A stretch of DNA of 34,456 bases from Pseudomonadota bacterium (GCA_021784115.1 JAJXTE010000015.1:1-34456), one strand, 5' to 3'; positions 15,688 through 25,199 are shown, counted from the stretch's first letter. Translations and numbers: made by a program. The notes: generated by a model from the letters alone, not told the origin.

Positions 15688-15748
15688 TGAATGGCCGGCA
15701 TGAATCGAGGCGACTGCATTAGAATGGCGCCATGATTCCGCCCACCGC

Positions 15749-16132
15749 ATGCCCGCGATGACCGCCTTCCTTGCCATAGGCGTGGGCGCGGCCATCGGCG
15801 CCTGGCTGCGCTGGGGACTGGGGCTGTGGCTGAACCCGATCTATCCCGCAATGCCGCTCGGCACGCTGGCTGCGAACCTGATTGGCGGCTACGTCATCGG
15901 ACTCTGCATCGCCTGGTTTGCCGAACATCCCGGCCTGCCGCCGGAAGCGCGGCTGTTCCTGATCACCGGGCTGCTCGGCGGGCTCACCACGTTTTCCACG
16001 TTCTCCGCCGAAGTCGTCACCGCGCTCATGCGCGGCCTCTGGCTCACTGGCGGCCTGATTGCCTTCAGCCACATGACCGGCTCCTTTCTCGCCACCGGGC
16101 TGGGCTTCTATTCGATGAGGCTTCTCAAATGA
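15749..16132 (+). CDS. crcB: CrcB/Fluc fluoride channel
   Basis: Dual-topology membrane channel that exports fluoride. 127 residues with four hydrophobic helices. Signatures are the [13 protein letters not shown] start, the polar [14 protein letters not shown] helix with the channel-lining Asn, [16 protein letters not shown] (the Phe-box and Na+ site region) and a final [11 protein letters not shown] 15749 or 15758 could be used. Its stop overlaps the DUF190 start by 4 nt (ATGA), so both are translated together. I see no crcB-motif riboswitch in the 114 bp upstream. Confidence 0.95.
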   Translation: MPAMTAFLAIGVGAAIGAWLRWGLGLWLNPIYPAMPLGTLAANLIGGYVIGLCIAWFAEHPGLPPEARLFLITGLLGGLTTFSTFSAEVVTALMRGLWLTGGLIAFSHMTGSFLATGLGFYSMRLLK

Positions 16133-16440
16133 ATGTTGTCTGCCTGCAGGTGTTTGTGTCCGAAGCCAGCCGCCATGACGGGAAGCTGACCTACGAATGG
16201 CTGCTGGACGCCGCGAAGGACCTGGGGATCAAGGGCGGTTCGGCATTCGGCACCTTGGCCGGGTTTGGCCGGCATGGCCGGCACGACGCGGGATTTTTCG
16301 AACTGGCGGGTGACCTGCCGGTGGTGGTGGAATTTTTTGCCGAGGCGGCGATCGCCGACCAGTTGCTGAAAGTCATTGCCGAGGCGGGACTGCAACTGGT
16401 CTACGCCAAGATGCCAGCCGAAATCGGCATCACTGCTTAG
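16129..16440 (+). CDS. DUF190 family PII-like small protein
   Basis: 103 residues: [40 protein letters not shown] and [17 protein letters not shown] are typical of DUF190, a ferredoxin-like fold related to PII proteins. It overlaps crcB by 4 nt, and DUF190 genes often sit with, or are fused to, crcB, so a role in fluoride resistance or channel regulation is likely by association. Start ATG 16129 reads directly into a good family N-terminus. Confidence 0.9.
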   Translation: MNVVCLQVFVSEASRHDGKLTYEWLLDAAKDLGIKGGSAFGTLAGFGRHGRHDAGFFELAGDLPVVVEFFAEAAIADQLLKVIAEAGLQLVYAKMPAEIGITA

Positions 16441-16447
16441 TTCCTGC

Positions 16448-17197
16448 GTGCTCGACCAACTGATCCTGTTTGTCGCCTCGCTGGCGGCCAATTTTTTTTC
16501 GGCCCTCTCCGGCGGTGGCGCGGGACTGATCCAGTTCCCCATGCTGATCTTTCTGGGCCTGCCCTTCGGTGTGGCGCTTGCCACGCACAAGATCGCCAGC
16601 GTCGCGCTCGGCCTCGGCGCGACGCTGAGGCATCTGAAGGAATCGCATCTCGAGCGCCGCTTCTCGCTGATCATCCTGGGTGCGGGTCTGCCCGGCGTGG
16701 TGCTGGGCGCGGTGACCATCCTCCACATCCCCGAGCGAGCCGCCACCCTGGCGCTGGGTTGCCTGACGCTGGGGCTCGGCCTGTATTCGGTGTTCAAGCC
16801 CGCACTCGGAATGGAGCACCTGCCCAGGAACCGGCAGGGCGCCGCGCTCGTCGGCGGCATGGCGGGACTCTTCGTCGTCGGCTTTCTCAACGGCTCGATC
16901 ACCAGCGGCACCGGGCTGTTTCTCACGGTCTGGCTGATCCGCTGGTTCGGCCTCGATTACACGCGCGCGGTGGCCTACACGCTGATCCTGTGCGGGCTGG
17001 TGTGGAACGGAACCGGCGCGCTGGTGCTGGGCGTGATCGGCACCGTGGCATGGGACTGGATGCCGGCGCTGCTGGCCGGCTCGATTCTCGGCGGCTACCT
17101 TGGCAGTCACATGGCCCTCAGGAAAGGCAATCTGTGGATCAAGCGGTCGTTCGAGATCGTGACGATACTGATCGGCCTGAAGTTGATCGTCGGCTGA
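16448..17197 (+). CDS. TSUP (TauE/SafE) family membrane permease
   Basis: 249 residues from GTG 16448, 7 nt after the DUF190 stop. Seven to eight hydrophobic helices are visible: an N-terminal LILFVASLAANFFSALSGGGAGLIQFPML repeat and its second copy GGMAGLFVVGFLNGSITSGTGLFLTVWLI, the two half-repeats expected in this family. Family members move sulfite, sulfonates, thiosulfate-type anions or other organic anions. Tight spacing after crcB-DUF190 suggests one transcript. The substrate cannot be inferred. It converges on the REC-GGDEF gene with 18 bp between. Confidence 0.9.
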   Translation: MLDQLILFVASLAANFFSALSGGGAGLIQFPMLIFLGLPFGVALATHKIASVALGLGATLRHLKESHLERRFSLIILGAGLPGVVLGAVTILHIPERAATLALGCLTLGLGLYSVFKPALGMEHLPRNRQGAALVGGMAGLFVVGFLNGSITSGTGLFLTVWLIRWFGLDYTRAVAYTLILCGLVWNGTGALVLGVIGTVAWDWMPALLAGSILGGYLGSHMALRKGNLWIKRSFEIVTILIGLKLIVG

Positions 17198-17215
17198 GGA
17201 TCGCCGCCGGTGGGT

Positions 17216-18820
17216 TTAGTCGTCGCCGCTGCGGATGCGGTTGCGGCCGCTGCGCTTCGCCTTGTAGAGCGCTTCGTCCGCAGCCTTGATCAGCGCGTCG
17301 CCGGTCTGATGGAGCGGATAGGTGGCGATGCCGCCGCTGGCCGTCGCAAGAAAGTGGGTGTCGTGATAAGGGTGTTTTATCTGGGCGAAATCCCGGCGGA
17401 TGCGGTCCACGATGGCATACGCCTGTTCGGCGTCGGTATGCGGCAGGCCGATCAGAAATTCCTCGCCGCCATAGCGGCAGATCACGTCGTGCTTGCGCAG
17501 CCGCTGCTTGAGCAGCCACGACAGGCTGCGGATGACCTGGTCGCCGACGGGGTGGCCGTAGGTGTCGTTGACCTGCTTGAAATGGTCGATGTCCATCATC
17601 ACCACCGACAGGAAACTGCCTTCGTGCGCCACGCCTGACAGAACCATGTCGAGCGTGTTCTTGCCGCTGGAATGGTTGAGCAGGCCGGTCAGGCTGTCGT
17701 GGTACATCGAGCGGCGCAGAGCCCGATAGCGTTCGATCTTGCTCATGATGATGGTGTTCAGGAACACCGGGTTGAACGGCTTGGTGAGGAAGTGGTCGCC
17801 GCCCAGCCGCATGGCGTCGACCTGCAGGGCGACGTTGGTTTCGCCGGACAGGTAGACGATGGGCATGCTGAGGAATTCGTTGTGCTGGCGGATGATGCGC
17901 GCGACCTCGACGCCCGTGCAGTTCGGCATGTACATGTCCATCAGGATCAGGTCCGGGTTGAACTGCTTGAGCGCATTCAGCGTCTGTCGCGGGTCGTTGA
18001 CGATCTCGGACACGATCTGGTTTTCCTGCAGCGTGCGGCGGATCAGGTGGCTGGCGGTCTTGGAATCCTCCACGATCAGTACGCGGTACGCTTCCTGCTC
18101 GTGCCGCTCGTTCAGCTCCATGATGTGCTCGATGATGGTATGCGGGGGCGTGCCCTCCAGCAGGCAGCTGTCGCAGCCTCCGCTCAGCACCTGTTGCAGC
18201 TGCTCGAAATCGGACCGCACCCCGAGGCAGATCAGTTGTCCCATTTCGAATTGCTGGCGCAGCGCCTGGATCCGGCCGCGCCACTCGGTTTCGGGCAGGC
18301 TGCTCATGTCGAGCAGCAACAGCGGGGCCACGCCCGCGCTGTCCGGCAACGGGTGTTCCCAGGTCGTGAATTCCGCTGCCATGCCGAAATAACCGAGTTG
18401 TGCCTCCAGAGCTGCCCAGGCGGCGCGATTTTGCGCGATCAGCCAGGTCTGGCCGATGCGTATGGCATTGGGTGACGCGTGGTGCGGATCATGGACGTGC
18501 TCGGCCAGTCCCGCCGTGGCCGACGCGTGGGCCTGGCTCATGCGGGCCAGCGCGCGCACGCGTTCGCCAAGGTCATCCAGTGCGGATTGCGGCAGCGGGT
18601 GGTCGACGTCCTTGTTGAACAGCGCGAGCGTCACCTGCTCCAACTGGTGGCTTGCGTGGTGCAAGGCCGTGATGCTCTTGTCGATCAGGAATTCGGTGAA
18701 GCTGTTGATGGAAACCGCCAGTTCCACGAAGCTTTCGAAGCTGGGCGCCGCCTGATAACGCCGCCAGGTGTTCGACAAGGCCTGGTTCTTCTGCATGAGT
18801 TCTTCGGGATGGCTGAGCAT
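17216..18820 (-). CDS. Response regulator diguanylate cyclase, REC(degenerate)-REC-GGDEF
   Basis: 534 residues from ATG 18820, chosen because the longer in-frame extension has no protein-like character. Residues 1-120 are helical (alpha-helical sensor or phosphotransfer-like, unassigned). About 124-235 looks like a degenerate receiver (LLLLDMSS with Asp171, but lacking the usual acidic pair). About 245-365 is a normal receiver with ED at 251-252, phospho-acceptor Asp295 and TKPF at 347-350. GGDEF is at about 370-534 with intact GGEEF (451-455) and the inhibitory RKHD site (442-445), so it should make c-di-GMP under product control. It is last of three leftward c-di-GMP/MBL genes. Confidence 0.92.
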   Translation of the reverse strand: MLSHPEELMQKNQALSNTWRRYQAAPSFESFVELAVSINSFTEFLIDKSITALHHASHQLEQVTLALFNKDVDHPLPQSALDDLGERVRALARMSQAHASATAGLAEHVHDPHHASPNAIRIGQTWLIAQNRAAWAALEAQLGYFGMAAEFTTWEHPLPDSAGVAPLLLLDMSSLPETEWRGRIQALRQQFEMGQLICLGVRSDFEQLQQVLSGGCDSCLLEGTPPHTIIEHIMELNERHEQEAYRVLIVEDSKTASHLIRRTLQENQIVSEIVNDPRQTLNALKQFNPDLILMDMYMPNCTGVEVARIIRQHNEFLSMPIVYLSGETNVALQVDAMRLGGDHFLTKPFNPVFLNTIIMSKIERYRALRRSMYHDSLTGLLNHSSGKNTLDMVLSGVAHEGSFLSVVMMDIDHFKQVNDTYGHPVGDQVIRSLSWLLKQRLRKHDVICRYGGEEFLIGLPHTDAEQAYAIVDRIRRDFAQIKHPYHDTHFLATASGGIATYPLHQTGDALIKAADEALYKAKRSGRNRIRSGDD

Positions 18821-18968
18821 GGAATACAAGTCTTTTGCTATTTTTATGCGATTCAATTGCCGCGCTGGATGAGGTGGTTCAGCCAGCCACCTGGGGCAGC
18901 GCGGCCGCTTCGAGCGAGACTGTGCGCGATTGGGGGAGAGGATTGTCCGACCATGGTCCGTTGCGGGC

Positions 18969-19916
18969 TTATTCGCCGCTTCCTTCCGACTCCAGCCGCA
19001 AGTACTGGTTGTAGGCATTCACCCGGTTCGCTTCGTTGAACGCCGGCATGGCGCGGTATTTCGACCAATCGGTCTTCTCATAGGCTTCATCGAAGGGGAT
19101 CAGGTTGCGGGCTGCCTCGCCCATCCGGGCGCGCAGATACGTCAGATAGTCGCGCGTGAAGACGAGGTCGGCGCGCGGCGTGCGCGACGGCGCGCCATGG
19201 CCGGGGACCAGGACCTTCGGATGGATTGCGATCAGCTTGTCGAGCGCGACGATCCAGGCGCGGGCGTCGGCGTCGCCGACAAACGGCACGCGGCCGCGGA
19301 ACACGATATCGCCTGCATAGAGCACGCCATCTTCCCTGACCAGCATCGCGAGATCCTCACTGGAGTGGGCCGGCCCGACGTGGCGCAGCGCGAAGTGAAG
19401 GCCGCCCATTTCGAAATCGGTGTCGCCATCGACAAAATGATCCGCCTCCAGCAGTTGCGTGTTGTCGTCCACCCAGGGGAACAGCGCTTCCTTGCGCTGA
19501 GCCAGGCGCTGGGACGCCTCTTCGGTTCGGGTGGCGCCTTCGGCGGCGCGATGCGCCCAGATTTCGGCGCCCTGCGCCTTGAAGACCTGCAGGCCGTAGA
19601 AGTGGTCAGCGTGGTAATGGCTGACGATGACCCGCTTGATCGGCTGGCGGGTGATCGTACGGATCACGCCGAGGAGTTTTTCGGCCAGCGGCGGCGAGGC
19701 GAGGGCATCGAAAACGACCACGCCGTCGCGGGTAACGACAAACCCGGCATTGGACATGAAGCCCTGGTTTTCGCTGGAGGCCGCGCCCGGCAGGCCCTGC
19801 ACGAAATAGCTGTGCGCGCCGAGACGTACGGCTTTCATCGGCACGGTGACCTCGTCGCCAGCGTGTGCGAGGGGAAACAGGTTGAGCAACAGCAAGGTGA
19901 ACAGCAGGCGAATCAT
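18969..19916 (-). CDS. SoxH-like MBL-fold hydrolase (secreted)
   Basis: 315 residues with a signal peptide (residues 1 to about 19, LLNLFPLAHA before GDEV). The mature protein is a metallo-beta-lactamase fold: HYHADH as the main zinc motif, the later zinc ligands in VGPAHSSEDL and YAGDIVF, and VPGHG near the end. It resembles the SoxH/quinoprotein-relay zinc hydrolase group from the YFVQG, NQGFMSNAGFVVT and VVVFDALASPPLAEKLL segments. The substrate is unknown. Its ATG overlaps the stop of the upstream PAS-GGDEF-EAL gene (ATGA), so the two are translationally coupled, an unusual pairing. Confidence 0.9.
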   Translation of the reverse strand: MIRLLFTLLLLNLFPLAHAGDEVTVPMKAVRLGAHSYFVQGLPGAASSENQGFMSNAGFVVTRDGVVVFDALASPPLAEKLLGVIRTITRQPIKRVIVSHYHADHFYGLQVFKAQGAEIWAHRAAEGATRTEEASQRLAQRKEALFPWVDDNTQLLEADHFVDGDTDFEMGGLHFALRHVGPAHSSEDLAMLVREDGVLYAGDIVFRGRVPFVGDADARAWIVALDKLIAIHPKVLVPGHGAPSRTPRADLVFTRDYLTYLRARMGEAARNLIPFDEAYEKTDWSKYRAMPAFNEANRVNAYNQYLRLESEGSGE

Positions 19917-22900
19917 GATGGCAGGCTCCTCCCGATGGCAGACGGCATGATGGTAACCGGATTGCCGTGGCCGGGTGCGGCAGGCACCCGCTGCGTCTGC
20001 GCCCAGTCCGCGAACAGGGCGGGCGGTTGGGGCTTGTGGAACAGATAGCCCTGGTAGGCCTGGCAGGCATGCCTGGCGAGGAAAGCGTGTTGGGCCTCGG
20101 TTTCCACGCCTTCGGCCACCACGGCCAGATTCAGGCTCAGCCCCAGGGCCAGGATGCTGTGCGCAATGGAGGCGTCATTGGGGTCGCTCAGCACGTCGCG
20201 TACGAACGACTGATCGATCTTGATCTCGTCCAGTGGCAGCCGCTTCAGATAGGCCAGCGATGAATAGCCGGTGCCGAAATCGTCGAGCGAGAAGCCGATG
20301 CCGCGCGCCTTGAGCGCACCCATCTTGACGATGGTCTCCTCCATGTTTTCCACCAGCAGGCTTTCGGTCAGTTCCAGCTTCAGCCGGCGCGGATCGGCGC
20401 CGGTGCGGTCGATCACCTGCAGCACCTGGTCGACGAAATCCGGCTGACGGAACTGGCGCGCGCTGACGTTCACCGCCACGCTGAGCGAGGCCATGTGGGG
20501 CAGCGTCGCCCAAGCCACCAGTTGCGTGCAGGCGGTTTCCAGCACCCACAGTCCGATCGGCAGGATGAGGCCGGTTTCCTCGGCCAGCGGGATGACGGAC
20601 GCGGGTGCGATCCAGCCGCGTTCGGCGTGATGCCAGCGCAACAAGGCTTCGGCACCGCAGACGTGTCCCAGACTATTGACCTGGGCCTGGTAATGCAGCT
20701 CGAATGACCGGTTCTGCAAGGCTTCGCGCAGGTCGGCTTCCAGGGCCGCGCGGGCGGCGACCACCGCCTGCATGGCCGGGTCGAAAAAACGCAGGGTATT
20801 GCGGCCCTGTGCCTTGGCCTGGTACATGGCGAGATCGGCGCGCTGCAGCAATTCGTCCTGCGTCGCAGGCTGGTCGTTGAAGAGGGTGACGCCGATGCTC
20901 GACGTGCTGTGGTGCACATACCCCGACAGGTGGAAGGGCGAGGCGAAGCAGGCGAGAATTTTCTCGCCCACCACGGTCGCGAGTGCCGCGGCTTTCTGCG
21001 GCATGGCCGCCAGGTTTTCCAGAACGATCACGAATTCGTCGCCACCCAGGCGCGCCAGCGTGTCACCCTTGCGCAGACAGGCCTGCAGGCGCCGGGCAAG
21101 CTGTTGCAGAAACAGGTCGCCGATGGCATGCCCCAGCGTATCGTTCAGGGTCTTGAAATTATCGACGTCGATGAACAGCAGCGCGCCCACCATCGGACGG
21201 CGTGCGTCCACCGCCAGCGCGTGCTGCAGCCGGTCGCGCAGCAACTGACGATTGGGCAGGCCGGTCAGGTGATCGTAGAACGCCAGTTGCTGGATTTCGC
21301 GCTCGGCGGCCTTGCGGTCGGTGATGTCCGTGTTGATCGCCAGGATGGCGTCGGGCGCCTGTTGCTCGTCGCACAGCAGGGTCCAGTGGGCTTCGACGAT
21401 GAGTGTGCTGCCGTCCTTGCGCCGCTGCATGATTTCACCGCTCCATTCGCCCTGTTCCAGCACCTTGCGCGTGCTGTCGCGGAATGCCGCCGGGTCGGCG
21501 TACAGCAGGGTTTCGGTCGACTGGCCGATCGCGTCGTCGCGGCACCAGCCGTACAGGCGTTCGGCACCCTTGTTCCAGTAGCGGATGACATGATCGAGGT
21601 CCCGTACCATGATGGCATCCTGCGCCTTGTCCAGCAGCGAAGCCTGTTGCCGGATATGCGCATCGGCGGCCTGGCGCTCGAGTTCGGACGCCACGCGAGT
21701 CGCGAAAATCTGCAGCGTCGAGGTGATGAAGGCCGTGTCCTGAAGCGGGCGGCCGAACAGCACGAACAGCTGCCCGATCGGCTGACCGGCCGAATTGTCC
21801 AGGCGATGCCCCACGTAGGCCTGCGCCTGCCGCGAAGCGAGGGAGGCCGTGCAGGGATAGAGTTCGCTGGCGCGTGCGGGGATGACGTGGCTGACCGAAT
21901 TGACGAGATGCTGGCAGGGGGTACTGGCGAGCGGATATTCGAAATTGGGGACCAGCCGCCCGTCGACGTAGGCCACCTCGGTACGCGCCGATGCCGGTTC
22001 GCCGGCCTGGATGCGCGCGATGAATCCGGCGTCGGCGCCCAGCGCCGCGGTCATGTTGCTCACCAGCTCTTCGAAGAAGGCATTGCCCGAACTTGCGGAT
22101 ACGCCGGCGGCAATTTTCAGCACGGCTGCCTGGATGCGGTCCTGCTCGAGGCGGTTGCGCAGGGTGGCGATGGCGAAAGCCAGATCGTCGGTCAGTTCCT
22201 GCAACAGACGCACTTCGTCGGCGCCGCCGTGGATCACCTGAGCCGAGAACAGGGCGAATATCCCGTAGGGGCGCTGCCCGTCGTGCAAGGGCAGCACCAC
22301 GAGACTGCGATAGCCCTGGCTCAATGCGGCGTTGAGCCAGGGCTCACCGCCGGGGTCGCGTTGCAGGTCTTCGACGACCACCACCCGATTGCCGCATAGC
22401 GCCTGCCCGACCGGTCCACGCCCCTCCGCCGTGTCGGCAGGCCGAGTGATCCGAATATCCTGCAGGCAATCGCGGGCGCCCTTGCCGGCATGTGCCACGG
22501 GCGTGATCGACTGTTCGGTGTCGCCCTGCGCGTAGCCGACCCAGGCCATGCGATACCCGCCCACGTCGACCGCGATGTGGCAGATATCGTCCAGCAGCGC
22601 GGATTCGTCGGCGGCACGGATCACGGCTTCGTTACAGGCGCTGCGCACCCGCAGGGCGCGGTTGAGACGAGCCAGTTCCAGTTCTGCATCGTTGCGGCTG
22701 GTGAGGTCGGTCATGCCGCCAACCATCCGGATCGCACGGCCGCTTCCGTCGCGGATCACCGACCCGCGATCCAGCACATAGGCATAACGGCCGTCCTTGC
22801 GCCGGAAACGGTATTCCGCTGACCAGTTTTCCCCGCCGGTGTCGATCACCTGGTGCATGCTCTTCACCACGCGATCACGATCGTCGGCGTGAAGATGCCG

Positions 22901-23530
22901 CGTCCAGGAACTGATGTCGGCAGGCAGGTCGGCTGGCGCGTGGCCGAATGTGCCTTGCATGCCTTCGCTCCACCAGATGCGATCCGAAACCAGATCCCAG
23001 TCCCAGATGGTGTCGGAGGTGATGCGCGCGACGGTCTTGAAGCGTTCCTCGCTTTCGTGAAGCGCCTGCTGGACCTGTTTGCGCTCGGTGATGTCGCGTT
23101 GCACCGCGACGAAGTGGGTGTGCCGGCCTGCGGCATCGGCGACCGGAACGATGTCGATCTCGACCCAGACAGGGTCGCCGGTCCGCGTGTAGTTGATGAG
23201 CTCGCTGCGCACCGGCTGCCGGTTTTTCAGCGCCACGCGAATGCGGTCGAGCTCGCTGCGGTCGGTCAGCGGGCCCTGCAGGAACCGCGGCGATTTTCCC
23301 AGCACGTCCTCGCGTCGATAGCCGGTGAGGCGTTCGAACGCGTCGTTGACGAACACGATGCGCGGCCCCGGTTCGTCGTGCGGGTCGGCCTCCGCGATGA
23401 GCACGATATCGTTCAGGCGGGCAACGCTCGCCTCCAGCAGGGCAAGCTGCTGTGCCTGCTGGTCGCAGTCCGCTCCGGCAGGCATGCTTGCCGGATGCGA
23501 ACGGGGGTCAAATCCGTCGGCGCTAGACAT
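19913..23530 (-). CDS. PAS-PAS-GAF-GAF-PAS-GGDEF-EAL c-di-GMP signalling protein
   Basis: 1205 residues, no obvious membrane span, so cytosolic. Approximate order: PAS1 25-150, PAS2 160-285 (WSAEYRFRRKDGRY), GAF1 300-450, GAF2 460-615, PAS3 625-745, GGDEF 750-920, EAL 930-1190. GGDEF is intact (LGGDEF) with YDHLTGLPNR before it. EAL has CGAEALLRWHH, NVSARQF, LELTESLL, LDDFGTGYSSL and VAEGVETEAQ, so both activities may be present. PAS1 has a LOV-like GKS-P-RFLQG with Pro81 in place of the flavin-binding cysteine, so it is not a photoactive LOV. Its stop overlaps the MBL gene start by 4 nt. Confidence 0.94.
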   Translation of the reverse strand: MSSADGFDPRSHPASMPAGADCDQQAQQLALLEASVARLNDIVLIAEADPHDEPGPRIVFVNDAFERLTGYRREDVLGKSPRFLQGPLTDRSELDRIRVALKNRQPVRSELINYTRTGDPVWVEIDIVPVADAAGRHTHFVAVQRDITERKQVQQALHESEERFKTVARITSDTIWDWDLVSDRIWWSEGMQGTFGHAPADLPADISSWTRHLHADDRDRVVKSMHQVIDTGGENWSAEYRFRRKDGRYAYVLDRGSVIRDGSGRAIRMVGGMTDLTSRNDAELELARLNRALRVRSACNEAVIRAADESALLDDICHIAVDVGGYRMAWVGYAQGDTEQSITPVAHAGKGARDCLQDIRITRPADTAEGRGPVGQALCGNRVVVVEDLQRDPGGEPWLNAALSQGYRSLVVLPLHDGQRPYGIFALFSAQVIHGGADEVRLLQELTDDLAFAIATLRNRLEQDRIQAAVLKIAAGVSASSGNAFFEELVSNMTAALGADAGFIARIQAGEPASARTEVAYVDGRLVPNFEYPLASTPCQHLVNSVSHVIPARASELYPCTASLASRQAQAYVGHRLDNSAGQPIGQLFVLFGRPLQDTAFITSTLQIFATRVASELERQAADAHIRQQASLLDKAQDAIMVRDLDHVIRYWNKGAERLYGWCRDDAIGQSTETLLYADPAAFRDSTRKVLEQGEWSGEIMQRRKDGSTLIVEAHWTLLCDEQQAPDAILAINTDITDRKAAEREIQQLAFYDHLTGLPNRQLLRDRLQHALAVDARRPMVGALLFIDVDNFKTLNDTLGHAIGDLFLQQLARRLQACLRKGDTLARLGGDEFVIVLENLAAMPQKAAALATVVGEKILACFASPFHLSGYVHHSTSSIGVTLFNDQPATQDELLQRADLAMYQAKAQGRNTLRFFDPAMQAVVAARAALEADLREALQNRSFELHYQAQVNSLGHVCGAEALLRWHHAERGWIAPASVIPLAEETGLILPIGLWVLETACTQLVAWATLPHMASLSVAVNVSARQFRQPDFVDQVLQVIDRTGADPRRLKLELTESLLVENMEETIVKMGALKARGIGFSLDDFGTGYSSLAYLKRLPLDEIKIDQSFVRDVLSDPNDASIAHSILALGLSLNLAVVAEGVETEAQHAFLARHACQAYQGYLFHKPQPPALFADWAQTQRVPAAPGHGNPVTIMPSAIGRSLPS

Positions 23531-23747
23531 GGAATCCCGGCAAGAAGGCGCATGTGCGCAGGGAACAGCGTCGCAAGGGATGGATGGATCCGGTCGGGGC
23601 GGTCATGGCGAGGCGAAGCGGCTGGCAATGCCTCATTTACGACCAATTTGCCCCCGAACTTGACAGGGTGGGGAGGCCGACATGCCGTCCATCGGGCGCG
23701 GCGCCGGGCTGTGGTATCTTCTCGCGTTGTGGAAGGGGGTCTCATCC

Positions 23748-24275
23748 GTGTTCAAGAAACAATGGCCGGCATTTCTGCTGGCGTTCGTATTGCCGATACT
23801 GGCGGTCTTCTGGTGGTGGGGCGGGTTTGCTGCGGTCAGCGTGGCCGAGACCGAAGCCGGACCCTATCGATATGCCTATCTCGATTACGAAGGCCCGATC
23901 AGCAACATGCGCAAATCGCAGCGCACCGCGCTGGACAGATTCACCGAGGCGAGGGTTGCGGCAGGCGACACGATCAGCGTGATCCTCACCGACCCGCGCG
24001 CCAGCCACGGCAAGGTGCGCGCGCAACTGGGCTATATCCTGGCCGACGATGCCGCGATTCCCGCAGGTCTCAAGGAAGGCCGCATCGAGCGTCGCCCGGT
24101 CTATGCGGCGCGGGTGCAGGCGGCGGTGCTGCTGGCGCCCTCCAAGGCCTATCAGGCGCTGGCGGACACGCTCAAACCGCTCGCCAAATCCATCGTCATG
24201 CCGACGGTCGAACTGTACCGGCCGGCAGGCCAGGCCGACCGCATCGGCGTCTTCACCCTGGAAATGAATCGCTGA
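23748..24275 (+). CDS. Membrane-anchored GyrI-like small-molecule-binding protein
   Basis: 175 residues from GTG 23748, which has a GGAAGGGGG ribosome site 9 nt before it; longer starts lack one. One N-terminal membrane span (residues about 5-26, WPAFLLAFVLPILAVFWWWGG), then a periplasmic-looking domain resembling the GyrI/AraC effector-binding fold (YRYAYLDYEGPISN, ISVILTDPRA, RRPVYAARVQA, MPTVELYRP). Function is not known. First gene of an operon whose second gene overlaps its stop by 1 nt (TGATG). Confidence 0.75.
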   Translation: MFKKQWPAFLLAFVLPILAVFWWWGGFAAVSVAETEAGPYRYAYLDYEGPISNMRKSQRTALDRFTEARVAAGDTISVILTDPRASHGKVRAQLGYILADDAAIPAGLKEGRIERRPVYAARVQAAVLLAPSKAYQALADTLKPLAKSIVMPTVELYRPAGQADRIGVFTLEMNR

Positions 24276-25192
24276 TGGCATTCTTGTCCGTCCTCGTCGC
24301 CCTCGTCCTCGAACACCTGCGCCCTTTGCGGCAGCCGCTGCGGCATTATCAGCGCTATACCCTGTTCATCCATTGGCTCGAACGCAGGCTCAACGCCGGC
24401 GAAACCAGCCACGGGGCGATTGCCTGGACACTCGCGGTGGGGCCGGTGCTGGTGGCGGTATGGCTGGTTTTTTTTCTGCTCAGCGGCATCAGCCCGTTTC
24501 TCGGGTGGGCGTGGAACGTGGCGGTGCTGTACTTGACCCTGGGGTTCAAGTATTTCAGCGATGACGCCGAACGCATCGCGCGTCAGCTGCGAGCCGGCGA
24601 GCTCGATGCCGCGCGCACGCAGCTCGGTGCCTGGCGCGGTGGCGACGCCAGCCGGTTCAGTGCCGACGACATCGCGCGCGTCACCATCGAGCAGGTGATG
24701 GCGGCAAGCCACCGGCAGATGTTCGGCGTGCTGTTCTGGTTCGTGCTGCTGGCGCCGTTGGGGCCCGTCGGCGCGGTGCTGTTCCGTGCCGCCTCGATCC
24801 TGGCGCGGCGCTGGGTCGAGTCGCGCGGCCGATTCGGCCTGTGCGCGCAGCGTGTATTTCATATCGTGAACTGGATGCCCGCGCGGCTCACTGCGCTGAC
24901 CTACGCCATTGCAGGCAATTTCGAGGACGCCACCTATTGCTGGCGTACGCAGGCCGACAGCTGGCCGGAAACGGAGGAGGGCGTGGTGCTGGCCACCGGC
25001 GCCGGCGCCATGGGCGTCAAGCTGGGGCAGAGCGTCAACGTAGGCGGGGAAACCGTATGGCGGCCTGAACTGGGCACCGGCCAGCCGCCCGACGCCGACT
25101 GCATCGACAGCGCCGTCAGCATGATCTGGCGCGGCCTGGTGATCTGGCTGGTCGCGGGGTTGCTGGTCGTCGTCGCCGGCTGGGTTTCCTAA
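24275..25192 (+). CDS. CobD/CbiB-family membrane protein, not a clear cobalamin enzyme
   Basis: 305 residues with several membrane spans at about 1-10, 45-65, 72-85, 160-175 and 282-302. It belongs to the CobD/CbiB-AmpE-like group (start FLSVLVALVLEHLRPL, YTLFIHWLERRLN, then YAIAGNFEDATYCWRTQA and LATGAGAMGVKLG, as in CbiB). No cobalamin genes are nearby, so the usual adenosylcobinamide-phosphate role is doubtful. In this lineage the gene sits with spmAB and ppx, so a cell-envelope or signalling role is possible. ATG 24275 overlaps the previous stop. No other start is needed. Confidence 0.82.
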   Translation: MAFLSVLVALVLEHLRPLRQPLRHYQRYTLFIHWLERRLNAGETSHGAIAWTLAVGPVLVAVWLVFFLLSGISPFLGWAWNVAVLYLTLGFKYFSDDAERIARQLRAGELDAARTQLGAWRGGDASRFSADDIARVTIEQVMAASHRQMFGVLFWFVLLAPLGPVGAVLFRAASILARRWVESRGRFGLCAQRVFHIVNWMPARLTALTYAIAGNFEDATYCWRTQADSWPETEEGVVLATGAGAMGVKLGQSVNVGGETVWRPELGTGQPPDADCIDSAVSMIWRGLVIWLVAGLLVVVAGWVS

Positions 25193-25199
25193 CGCCTCC

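Noticed and set aside
15635-15748. Fluoride riboswitch before crcB
   Set aside because: The region folds only into a simple hairpin (15664-15687); I see none of the conserved crcB-motif core.
22853-24274. In-frame upstream extension of the CbiB-like protein to 22853
   Set aside because: The extension overlaps the EAL gene antisense and the GyrI-like gene in another frame; ATG 24275 abuts the previous stop and starts with a family-like sequence.
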